A stretch of DNA of 64,000 bases, taken from assembly GCF_000002985.6 (NCBI RefSeq), contig NC_003279.8, positions 9,920,001 to 9,984,000 of the forward strand, read 5' to 3'. The translations under genes were made by a program, and so were the position numbers. The notes under the pieces were generated by a model. It was not told where the DNA came from and made no database searches. It saw only the letters and a program-made list of their open reading frames with translations. The stretch's first letter is position 1; every line of letters starts with the position of its first letter. This DNA is from Caenorhabditis elegans (taxonomy: Eukaryota > Nematoda > Chromadorea > Rhabditida > Rhabditidae). Below are positions 11,014 to 21,865 of this stretch, in pieces.

Positions 11014-11838
11014 ATGGGAAAATCAAAGTCCGGCGAGGGAAACAAATGGTTGAAGTGAGTTTGTCGAGAGATCCGAAAGTTTCCAAAATTCTCTTTAATT
11101 TCTCAGAGATCGTGGAGAATTTGAAGAGGAGATTCTTACAATGGCAGATGATGCTGGTATTCTGTATGAAAACAGTCTTGATTTGCTGAAAAGTATGAAG
11201 AACTTTGCTGGAAATGTTGGAGAAGGAGAGAAGAAGCATCCGTACGGAAAAGCTGCGAATGCTGCGAGAGCTTATGGAAGCGGGGTTGGTTTTTGATGTG
11301 TTTTGGAAATTCGTGATTATTATACGTGTACACGAAATAATGAGATTTAGTTGGACGTGTCTCGCCACGAAAATGTTGTCCATAAACTATAATAAGCGAG
11401 GCCCATTCAAATGAATCCATGCGCCTTGAAGTGGTTGAAGCTATCTGATTTCAGATGAAAAACTCTGCAGCCTCTTTCAATCACTCTGGAGAGCAGTTCG
11501 ATAAGCTTTTCGAAGCTTGTAACACATTCAAGGATCAAATCAATGGAAACGTCCTTGCCAAATTGATCAGTTTCAAAGATGTGGAATGCAAGGATGTCGA
11601 CACTCAAATGACCCAGTTGAAGAAGGCTCAGAAGGATTATGCGAATAAGAAATCAAAGATAGTTCCAGATCAAGTTCAGGTTGATGCAGCTGAAGCAACT
11701 TTAAAGAAGTTGCTCGAAGAGGCGAAAGCGACACTGGAAAAGTTCAATAAGACTGGATGTGAGCTTCTGACTCAAATTTCGGCTGACATGAAGACTGGTT
11801 TCGACGCTTATTGCGATGCTGCAGCCTCCATAAATTGA
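11014..11838 (+). CDS. small BAR-domain protein
   Basis: Three exons (11014-11054, 11107-11284, 11455-11838) encode 200 aa, just long enough for a single BAR domain. The protein is almost wholly helical. The first helix is LYENSLDLLKSMKNFAGNV, the second MKNSAASFNHSGEQFDKLFE, and the third QMTQLKKAQKDYANKKSKI followed by AEATLKKLLEEAKATLEKF. The last part resembles amphiphysin/BIN and arfaptin BAR halves. BAR dimers bind and bend membranes. There is no SH3, PH or PDZ domain. I do not recognise the orthologue, and the BAR assignment rests on pattern alone. Confidence 0.65.
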
Positions 11839-11994
11839 ACTTCTGTGATTGATTGATTGATGAATCTATTGCTACACTTTAATTTCATAGTACAAAAAAT
11901 TTGAAAAAATACACGTGAAAATGCAGATGAGGAAGAAAACGAAGGGTATGGGGAGAAATGCAGTAAAATATACAAAATGATACAAGATTCTGAA

Positions 11995-14034
11995 TTAGTC
12001 AACAAATGTCCAAGATTCATCGAGTTCGTCTTTCTTCTGACAATCCTCTGGACGTTGAGCTTCAATAAGGGCATGAACTTCCGAAAGATCACACATTGGA
12101 CGACTCTGAATTTATAAATCTTTTTTTCTAAGCAATCAATTTTTAACTTACCCCAATTCGATTAATGTTGTTATAATCGTTAACAACGAAAGACGCGAGG
12201 GCAATAAGATTATGATGTGGATCAGTGTACTTCAATTTTGTATGTGACATTCCAATAAATATACACAAATAGATAACTGCATCACAAAGAGTCGACCAAT
12301 CTCGATTCAATGATTCTTTTGTCCACCGTTCACGAATACACAAATCATGATGAGAAAGTGTTTCTGGTGGTCGGAAATTGAAAATCACACTCAATAAATG
12401 AACGAGTTGAAGTGTATTGGTGAAGGCAGCAAATGGTGGATGTAGATCCAATGGAAGACTTATTGTTCCATTTGATAGTTGATTTGCTAGCTTTGCTCGT
12501 AGTTTATCATTGATGTAGGAGTTTCGAATCTGAAAATTTTGTGTTCTAGATGGTGTTATGAAATTTATTTTATCACTCATAGTCTTGATCTTTTCAAAAT
12601 ATCCTATAATAATTTATGGAATTTTAGCATTTCTTTCAAAGAACGGGGAAATGTTTCGACCCCGACACGACAATTTTTTGTTAACTACAAACGGGTGTGC
12701 GCCTTTAGAGTACTTTAGTTTCAAACTTTTGTTACTGCAACATTTTTGTGGATTTTTAATAGTTTTTTCTTGTGGTTTTTTTCAAATTGGAGTTTTTTAT
12801 TCTTATAATTAATTGTTAAATTTTTTTTTTTTAACTCTGACAAATCTACGAAAACTTTCTAGAGGCGGGCACCTTTTTTATTCAGTAAAAATTTATCGTG
12901 TCGAGACTGGGTAGTACCCAGTGGGTACCGTACTCAGGGTTGGCAAGAATCGCGAAATTTCGCGGTTGAGTAATATTTAAAATTTAAGATTTTACTAACA
13001 TGTCAAATTTGGTCGCTTTGGGTCGTTTAGTGTGAAGTTTAGTAAAAACTCAGAAAGTCAGATGAGAAGCGTTTTTTTTTCAAACTTACCGCTATTCTTA
13101 AACCCTTCTGCAGCTCTGAATCGTTCACAACTGCCCAATTTTTCGAGTTTTTCGATTTCACAGTCACACTTTCCACGTTGACATCATACACTTGAACTGG
13201 AAATATGCGACACGCATGAATACAATATTTTAGACGCTTTTTAGCGACTTCCTCTTCGAGTTTCGTTAATCTTTCTGATTTTTCTTTTTTCTTAATATCA
13301 GCTCTCGAGATGAAATTGCTCTGTGAGGTGAAAACTGCATCAAATTGTGATGGTTTAGAATGTGGAGTAGTATCCAATTTATTCACTTCACTTTGCTTCA
13401 TTGCAATCCGCATTTTTGCATTTTCAACGGCAATATGAAGCTTTATTAGTCGATCTTCTTTAATTGTTATCTGCTCTTTCAGAGACTCCTGGAAAATAAG
13501 ATTTTAAAATAAAATATTTTCAAAAACTTACTGTTGGATCAATGAAAGCTAGTATTTCTGCTTGAAGTCGTTCTTTTTCTTCATATCTTTGTGTAATATT
13601 CTCTCGTCGGGAATATATTTTTAGCTTTTCTAATGTACATTTTTTACAGCAACAATTGGTCTTCTTATTACAATTTTTACAATTCATCTTCCGTTCGCTA
13701 AAAATATCGAAATTAGTTATCTGTTGTGAAGAAAATTGGTTTGAAAGAGGATTTCTCAATTGAAAATTATTCATTTTTTCCTACAAATAAGCCAAAAAAA
13801 TTAAAATCCTCCTTTCAGGTTAAAATAATTAATTCTAGTTACTGAAAAAAGCCGCTCGAACCTGAATTGTGCGCTTATGAGGCCGACACTGCTGCCAATC
13901 GACGATTTCTTCGTCTGAATCGTATCGATTTTAGTCAGCACACCGGGAGGAGTGTGAGCGTGGTCTGTCGGCGAGCCGATGCCATCCGCTGAGATTCCTG
14001 ACAACAACCGGGTTATTGTCGATTCAATATTCAT
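11995..14034 (-). CDS. epg-8: Atg14/Barkor-like autophagy protein
   Basis: Five exons (14034-13862, 13697-13532, 13488-13090, 12529-12152, 12105-11995) give an unbroken 408-aa frame. Architecture follows Atg14: a short Cys cluster (CKNCNKKTNCCCKKC, about residues 62-76), a long coiled coil through residue 190, a segment CIHACRIFPVQVYDV like the start of the Vps38/Atg14 core, then a helical C-terminal domain. The family recruits the Vps34 PI3-kinase/Beclin complex to autophagosome sites. The C-terminus, ELDESWTFVD, contains an acidic-flanked WxxV that fits an LC3-interacting motif. An alternative start at 13774 is possible, but the upstream exon joins in frame at a good acceptor (ATATTTTTAG). 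The symbol epg-8 (worm Atg14) is inferred from architecture. Confidence 0.65.
12640..12965. repeat. foldback repeat copy in intron
   Basis: Intron 3 of the Atg14-like gene carries a member of the dispersed palindromic family: CCCCGACACGACAATTTTTT, GTGTGCGCCTTTAGAGTACT and TTTCAAACTTTTGTTACTGC on one side, and TTTATCGTGTCGAGACTGGG on the other. It accounts for most of the 560-bp intron. Confidence 0.75.
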
Positions 14035-14897
14035 GTTTTTTTTACAAAATAGGGGAAAAATACAAATACTATATAGTTATTCTATTTTCTCTACAGGTTA
14101 TCTACTAAACAGACATATTGGACTAAAGGTGGTTAGGAATTGGATGGCTCACCTGGAATAGGAACACCTGTCACTGTATGGGAATGTCTGCGTATCCTAT
14201 GCAATACTACAGGTGCTGATCTGCTCTCAACTCCTCGTAAACTATCCATTCATTGATTTATCTTTGTGTAGCGTTTACCGCTTACAGCGTCTGAAATATG
14301 TCTGATTTAAAATTTGGGTACTTATGGGTTTCGTTCCCCCCAAAATGAGTTTTTTTAATCGATTTTTTTAAAGAAACAAAAGTTTACGAATTTTCAGACC
14401 TTTAAAAAAGAAAAAACAATCGGAAAGAAAAGAATAAAAGCTTTAAAAATCGATCAGTTGTCTGGGTACGATCACGCGTGAATTATATCGAAATATACGC
14501 AATTTTGCGTCACGGTGTTTGCAGACTCTCAGTCTGTGAAGTCCTCTCGGACAATTCATTAATTTTTTATTTCGCGAAAGAACGAAGGTTCTTGCATAAA
14601 ATTCTTCATGAGAACTTGATAAGGATTGAGAGAAAATTAAATTTTCAAATTTTATTCAAGTAAGAAAAACATCAGGCATTTGCTGTTGAAGCAAACCAAT
14701 AAATACATGGAAAGTACAAGGCTTCAAAATAAGGCGATGGGTCAGTCAGAACAATAAATAAAGCAAATATTGCGATAATATGCGTTACGTACAGAACGAA
14801 ATGGTTCTATTGCATGAGGAAAAGATAAGTAAAAGTGGGCGGGAAGAATGTTGGTTTGACCAAATTGAAATGAGGAATCACAGGAAAAGTTATGAAA
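14035..14897. other. intergenic spacer
   Basis: No gene is supported. Bases 14040-14280 are less AT-rich than the surroundings and probably hold the promoter of the Atg14-like gene. Two + strand frames of 61 codons (14478-14663, 14780-14965) have no protein-like features, and the second overlaps the last dysbindin exon. Confidence 0.5.
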
Positions 14898-16014
14898 TCA
14901 TGGAAGCTGCATGTTTTTGGAAGAAAGAAACTCCTCGAGCATCACTTCTTCTTGCTGAGCCTTAACGGCATCTTCAGGACGAGAACGGAGTGCAGCTGAA
15001 AGTTTTATGATTCAAAATAGGAAAAAACTATTTAAACACTCAATCACTCACAAGTCAAAACGCTGGGAGATTCACACTCGATTTGCACAATAGTAGCTGC
15101 TGATTTGGCTTGTTGTCGGATTAAATCAACTTCTCCTTCAGTATGAGCAACTTCGCACAGAGCTTCCAAATACGTCATCGCCTGTTCAGTTTGGTTGCAG
15201 AAACGCGTGAGTTTCGAAATTTGAGCGTTGATTTCTCGAATCTTCTTGTCAAATTCTACAGAATTTCGGAGGAACTCATCAATTTCCATAACCGCATCGG
15301 CCTTTTCTTTACACATTTGCTGGCATCTTCCCATTCGAGTACTACAAAGATTCGCTAAACGACCCCCTTCGGCTCCATTTTCCTCTACTTCGGTGATAAG
15401 ATTTTGAAAACTGAAAAGATATCATGATAACCTTCTATTATTAAGATTCCCGAGATTGGTAACATACTTTTGAAGCAACTCATTTCCAGCTGATGTGTTC
15501 AAAATTTCATTGACGGATTCGGTAGACACTCTGGAAAGAAAATGCATTTTTTTCAATTGCAAATTTTTTTGGATAGAAAACTCACTCAGAACTCCAAAAA
15601 TTCATTTTAAAACGTAGTTTTTGATATAAATATTAGAGAATTTGTTTCGAAACTATCGAAAAATTCTCAGTTTTGAAATGAAACAACGTCATAAAAATAC
15701 AATTGCATGGTTTATGCTAATTCAAGTGACTGTTTGTGCGTATGTATACTTTGAAGAGGAATATTGAACCTAGAATTGTGTATAAGTGTAGGTGAATACT
15801 AATGGGGATCGAAATCGGAAAATTATTTGTGAAATTACAATAAGAACTTTAATTTTCGATCAAATTTACAATTATTTTCATTTTTCAAGATTAAAACTTA
15901 CTTTTGTTGAGCAACAATGTTCGCCGAAACATTCATTCTAAGTTTCTCTACACCTGTGCTCAACTCTGCTTGAACACTGCTCAATGTGTCCCTTAATGTG
16001 TTAAGCATGTCCAT
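14898..16014 (-). CDS. dsbn-1: dysbindin homologue (BLOC-1 subunit)
   Basis: Four exons (16014-15902, 15530-15468, 15410-15052, 14995-14898) encode 210 aa. The N-terminus [19 protein letters not shown] lines up with human dysbindin's start (a LRxxLxSVQ pattern). The middle [13 protein letters not shown]-like segment and the coiled coil through [19 protein letters not shown] match the dysbindin domain, including the LExLC motif. Dysbindin belongs to BLOC-1, which acts in endosome-to-lysosome-related-organelle traffic (gut granules in worms). The long acidic C-terminal region of vertebrate dysbindin is absent; the protein ends soon after the coiled coil. Intron 1 (15901-15531) is the longest. 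The symbol follows from the homology. Confidence 0.8.
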
Positions 16015-16256
16015 TTTGTATTCTGAAAATATATACCCGAATATTTGAAAGTGAAAATTGAATTAAAAATATAATTCGGCAAAATCAAACCGATTAACTT
16101 CAAGAACAATTTAAAAAATAAATACAAAAGATACTCGTTTTATGTACAAGTTTGCAACTAACAGTGACTAGAACCTCGTCCTCGTGAACGACCTCGTGTA
16201 ATGTAAGAGAAATATGGCAATTAGTAAAACAGAAAATTGAGAAAAATGGTGAAAAT

Positions 16257-18153
16257 CTAGAAATAGTCGTCGTCGTCATCAGAATCTTCATCTTCATTTT
16301 CAGAGGATTCTTGAAGAATTGGAAGTTCTAGAAGAGTAGATGCATATGGTCTTTTGGCGACTGATTGAAGCATAAGTTTTGCCATTTTGATCAGATTTTC
16401 GTCAATTTTTTCGCTTGTCTGCAATTATTTATTTTAAATGTTTTTCGTTTTAAATATTATTTTTACCGTAAAATTCGGTGGATTTTCATCGAGAATTCTT
16501 GGTACAGTAATCGGATGTTCACCATCTATAGACCATGGATATACTCCTGTATACATTTCAATTATAATAACTCCAAGACTCCAAATATCAGATCGCCTTC
16601 CAGAAACATGTCTTCCTAACGATACACCTGGATCAGTGTATTTTGGAGTTCTTCCTTGTTGTCCTTCACGTTCCCGCTTCAGTGAGGAAAACCTGCTCGA
16701 TCCGAAATCCGCAATTTTAATGAGCCTTTCGCGATGCGTATTTTTTAATAAAAGGTTTGCTGGCTTTAAATCTTGATGAATTATGTTTTTCGAGTGCAAG
16801 AACTCTAGTCCTTCAAGAATCTGAAATCATTTTTATAGTTTTTTTCTACAACTTTGAGATTCTTACCTGTTTTGCGTAAGCCTTAACCAGCTCATGATGC
16901 AAAGGTCCAGTTCTTGCAATATATTCTTGCAATGATCCAGTATGCATATATTCCATAAGAATATGAATATCGTTTGATTTTGAAGGCTCGATTATGTACA
17001 AATATTCAACGATTCTCACATGTCGCAGCATTCCTGAAATTCTTTTTTTATTTAATAATTAAAATATTAAAACTCTGCTCACTCAGATATTCCACATCGG
17101 CTTCTTGAGGAAGATGTCTCCCGTGTTTCGAAATGATTTTCACCGCATAAGTTCCTCCTTTTTTTCCTTCTGCCAAGTATACGGATCCAAGAGTTCCTCT
17201 TCCAATCAGCCTGAAAAAATAATTTTTTTAAAATAAATTTCTTTTGTAAATTTATCTTACTTTCCCAAGCTATAACGCCTCGGTATACTTGGCAATTTTT
17301 CGGAATATCTGCTTGCTTGACTCGGCAATCCGTACGATCGACCAGCCAATGTTCCTGCGTAACTTTGTCGATCAAGGTCATTCTGTAAGATGAACAAAAA
17401 TTATAATAACTTTATTTTTCCATTTTCTCGAAAAAAAATGCAACGATTTGTTCACAAAAAAAGCCTTTAAAAGTAATTTTAAAAAGTTTGTTCAATGTTT
17501 TGAAAACCGTAGCCGAAAAATATTCAAATCGAGTGATGGGTCTCGCCACGAAATGATTTTTGTGCGCCTTTAACTGAAAACTACGGTTCTCTTTTTGTTT
17601 CAACGGATTTTGTTCTTCATTTTTGAGATCTTTTCTTGCTTTTTTCTTCGAGTTTACTTTTTAAATGATATTTTCATTTTCTATTTAGATAAGAAAATTC
17701 TAAATTACATTTTCAATAGCTATTTTATACTTACGGTATTCGGCAAACTGTCCATTAGCGCTTTCATAACGATATTAGGCTCAGGTTCTATTTCATCAGG
17801 TTCTGAAACCGTTATTATATTTCCTGTTTTCACTCGAACTGTGTCCTCTTCATATTTTTGCAACACAAATTCCACCACTAGTTTCTTTCCATTGTGCTGA
17901 AATCTTACTAATTAGCTTTTCTGTCAATCGTCTCTCTTTTTTCTTTTAAAATTACTTTAATTGCCTCGTCTAGCGTTTTCTGTCCATCTATGACCATTTC
18001 GTACTTTCCCATCTCGTACAAAATACGGAACATGTCCAGATTTGTCGTCTTCCGGCATTTATCGACAAGTTGCTCGTAATTATTACATGCTCTCGCCAAA
18101 ACTTCCACTTTTTTCCTCAGCTTCTGTTTTTCGTTCATTGATGAGACCGCCAT
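16257..18153 (-). CDS. mekk-3: PB1-domain MEKK2/3-like MAP3 kinase
   Basis: Seven exons (18153-17956, 17896-17735, 17382-17261, 17210-17083, 17033-16867, 16820-16467, 16418-16257) encode 430 aa. Residues 7-80 resemble a PB1 domain as in MEKK2/3 (FRILYEMGKYEMVIDGQKTL, then AIKHNGKKLVVEFVL). The kinase domain starts near residue 160: Gly-loop IGRGTLGSVY, ATP Lys185, catalytic HQDLKPANLL (274-283), DFG 297-299, then DPG 322-324 in place of APE, and SDIWSLGVIIIEMYTG. The tail is acidic (ENEDEDSDDDDDYF). Arg of HRD is Gln, so it is a non-RD kinase, but Lys, catalytic Asp and DFG are intact. Intron 1 contains an in-frame stop if unspliced; the GTAATT donor restores the frame. TAK1-like MOM-4 was considered but the PB1 domain argues for MEKK2/3. 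Confidence 0.8.
17480..17600. repeat. foldback-repeat fragment in kinase intron
   Basis: Intron 2 of the kinase gene contains GTCTCGCCACGAAATGATTTTTGTGCGCCTTTAACTGAAAACTACGG, one arm of the dispersed palindromic family. Confidence 0.6.
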
Positions 18154-21100
18154 TCGAATTTAATGACGACGGTAACCGATGACTCTTCGTTTTCGTCTGC
18201 TTCTGATTCTTCCGAATAACCATTACATTACGGGCGAAGTGGATTGAGAGTGGAGTAGCCGGCAGAAGAAAAAAGTGGACAAGTTTTGAGGTGAAGGCAC
18301 CTGGAAAATAGAAGAATGGCCATGTGTGGGCACACACCGAGACGAGAAAAAAGAGTTTTGGCTGAGAGAAAAAAGAAAAGAGTGAGGACCAATCGAAGTG
18401 AATTCGTGTGCACGCTCTCGTCCAACAGAAGCCGCTTAACATCGCCCGCAGTGAGAGCAGTGCTGAGTAAACGAACCCATGAGGGGTTCACGAGAAAAGC
18501 GCCCGTCGCTCAATAACTGACGTTTTTGTGGTGCGTGCAAATGTTAGAACCCCTTTGTCATAAAAATGTCTGATTGAGGCAATCTTATCATAACGCTTTC
18601 CGCGTTTTGATGATGATTATGACTTTCTCTGGTGTTAGCTTGATTGCAGTGGCGTCACTGTCCAGAATTATCAGTGGCATGGAATTGGGGAATTAAAGAG
18701 AGCAAAAGTACGCGGAAACAATCCGATTTTAATTTAATGTGAGATTGCTTAACATCTACGATGATTCCAATGCTGCAATGCCCTATCCTTTGCGATAAAC
18801 TTAATTCGATTAGTTGCTTTTACAGGGTTTAGCTCTAATTTCGACGTTTACAGAAGCGTCTATGCCGCGTGTTAGAACAGCAAGGTTATTTTAAGAATTG
18901 ATTCTTCATTGGAAAATGATTGTGTACTTTTGGCCAAATTGTCATGTGCGAACTATTGAGCATTTGTGTTTTAGAATTGACACGTTCTCATATTACCATC
19001 TCGATGATCAAAGTACTACTGATCACTACGCAAGCTTATCCAAAGAATCTATACAAGAACAGCGAAGGTGACAGGCTCATCACTATTTGAACTTGCCTGA
19101 ACTTGTTTGAACTACGACCGCCAAGTTTGCACCCTTTGTACTACAGCTGCAACTATTTCAACGTGTCCGATTCAATTTTCGTGTTCTCCAGATGTTTGCC
19201 GTTTCCGAAATTCCCGCTATGCTTGTTCTTTTTTTTGCTGGCATGTTGAAAGAAAGAGCGACTACTTGAATCGTCGAGAATACACCTTATCAATCGTCGC
19301 ACCTGAGAGATGTCTCGCGCCCAAATGCGATCCGGTGTATATGAATAAGAGAATGCGTCTGATTTCGAAAAAAAAGAACACAATCGAAAAACACCAATCA
19401 TTCTCGTTTTGGCATTAACTATATCCTCCTCCTCATTCTCTTCTCACTCATCCACGACGTCATCAATTGTCGTAGTTGTCTCCTTTCGTGGAATGATTAC
19501 GCCAGAAGACATTCCCATCGTTTGTGATGCCACAACTTTGTGTCCGGCAATCTCATCGTTGGCAATTCCGTTCGTTTCGTTTGCAAATCAACTTGACTCG
19601 CTGTCCACTTCTTGATTTCATTCATTTTTCCTATTCTACCTCTTTCTTTTCTTCATGTTCGTTTAGGATTCGAGGACGTGTCGGTTTTGGTATTGGTGTG
19701 TGTCAGTGTGTGTGTACATGCCCAGTTTGGTAATCAAATGAGATTTCTATGTTAGGCCTAGCTAAAGTGCACCCGTACGACGAGACAAGGATATGTTTCG
19801 TTCTCCGTTCGTGTCCGACCTTGATGTCTACAGGCCTCCACGCTTTTTGCCACGTCTTCTTGTGTTACTCAAAAAAGGAAAGAACGACATCGCACAACTT
19901 CCTGCCGTCGCTTTCGTTTTACTTTCAAAGTGGATTGAGAGCGAAATTTACAGCTGGTCACAGATCTTAAGTTGAATTCTAGATTTATCTCTATGACCAA
20001 CATGACTTACGAAAAAAAAATTTGTGTGCTTTAGAAATATCAAAAATCAAAATTTTCTGTACATTTCAACATCTTCAACCTCCTTTTTCAAAATTTTGGA
20101 CTCCATAAATTTTTTGTTGAGAAATTTTCAAAGTGAAATACGCTTTTAAAAAAAATTTTTTATGAATCTTTCAAAGCGATCAAAAAAGTTTGCTATTCCA
20201 GTTTTTTTTGTACACCACGAAAATTCAATATATCTCCAGAGCCTTATCTCAATTGTTTTCATGATTCACTGATATACGTCACGAAATGCTGAATCAGTGT
20301 TCATCATTTTACACGCACCGATCATTTCTGAAGGCCGCAAAAACTTGAATGCGCTCTTGAAAGTACTTTCTTCTTGGGCACTATGCCAGAATTTTTCCTA
20401 ATTGAAGTGGAAATCAAAGATCTCTATATAATCTTGGTCTAGATTTTACAAAATTGTAGTTTGCTGCACCACAAGTAGGTTCAGAGTTCGGCATGGTAAA
20501 ACTTGAGGAACTATAAAAAGCTATTTGCACAACATTTTCGCTTTTAAAAGTTGAACGCGATGCTTCACAATTATCTTTGTTCTGGATTTTTCATTTGGAT
20601 TATTTTAGATTAAGTTCTACTGATTATTCATTGAAATTCTCTCCTAGAAAAGGAAATTCTCGTGCCCTCAACTTTAAAAAATGTAATTACTGGGACGAAT
20701 AGTTCAAAAAATTTCTTTGAAGTGTTGGAGTGCTCTATCGTTGCGTCACAAACGTTGCACATCTGGCACATAACATGAATGTCCCTCTTTTTTACAATTG
20801 GGAAAAAACGCACAGCCGAATCTAAATGATATGGTATTAATTCTATCACCTGCTGCACACAATTCAATTAAAATTCCACCCTCATTCGCTTCTTCAGTCA
20901 TATCTTGGTATTACGCAGGAGGTACGCACACAGATGTTGCGCAGTTCAGTGTCGCATTTCTCATTCCTCCTCCTTTTCTTCCACAACGCAATCATCTCTT
21001 CTCCGGTCGACTGCGGCCAGTGGAGGTTGAGCCGCGTGTATGTGTTGGCCCTCCAAACCATTTACAATAGATTGCCGTCTCCTCCTCTTGTATTCTTTTA

Positions 21101-21534
21101 TCCCATTCCAATCATAATTTCTTTTGGAATTGCAAGTGAGCATCGCACAGACAAAACGGTCATTGTCTGTCAAAGTCGGTCTCTTGTCTTCGTCTACTTG
21201 ACGTCACCTCTTATCCTTCATATTGTTTCTCTTACCGGGTCATCTTGTTCTTCACATCTATTTTCTTACATCTAACCATTTTAATGCAGTTTATCTAAAT
21301 ATACACTTTCTGCCCTCGTGAAAAAATCATGCGAAAATGATAATAAAATAGAAAACAAGAAAATCTTTATCATATCGAGGCGCATAGTTTCATTTTGAAA
21401 CAAGTCTTTGATCTATTTACATTCTTTGACTAGCCTGCTGACTGAGAATGTAGTTTCGAAAAATATAAAGCTATGACCAATAGAAAGAAAAGTGTGAATG
21501 ATAATGATGGTTTTTTAGGCTTGCAGTCGAATTT

Positions 21535-21865
21535 TCTGTAAAATTGCCAAATCTTTGGTAAATACCAAAATTTTGTGAAATCCCTAATTTTTTGGTAAAT
21601 TGCAAACTTTTTTCATAAGTTGCCAAATTTTTGGTAAATTTCAATTTTTGTAAAATCCTTAATTTTTTTTTTGGTAAATTACCACATTTTTCATGGTAAA
21701 TTGCTAATTTTCGCTAAGTTGCCTAATTTTTGTAAAATTGCTAATTTTTTCGGTAAATTACAATTTTTTTTGTAAATTGCCAAATGTGTCATAAATAGGC
21801 AATTTTTTTTTGGTAGATTGTCAAATTTTTTGGTAAATTGCCAAATTGTCGAGAAATGAAAATTT
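21535..21865. repeat. degenerate TTGCCAAATTTTTGGTAAA tandem repeats
   Basis: About fifteen imperfect copies of a unit close to AAATTGCCAAATTTTTTGGT occur in tandem. The unit is itself nearly palindromic. It is simple-sequence expansion, not coding; the antisense open frame across it is an artefact of the repeat. Confidence 0.85.

Noticed and set aside
13850-14010. tRNA or snoRNA in the GC-richer block near 13.9 kb
   Set aside because: No cloverleaf or C/D box arrangement could be drawn, and the block is an open frame that joins in phase to the Atg14-like gene.
16257-18153. Assigning the kinase to mom-4 (TAK1-like MAP3K on the same chromosome)
   Set aside because: The N-terminal PB1-like domain and the HxDLKPANLL/GSLQEYI pattern fit MEKK2/3 better than TAK1, which has no PB1 and a different catalytic-loop context.
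18228-18516. Overlapping frames near 18.2-18.5 kb as a gene upstream of the kinase
   Set aside because: The frames on both strands overlap each other, lack domains and coincide with the expected promoter of the kinase gene.
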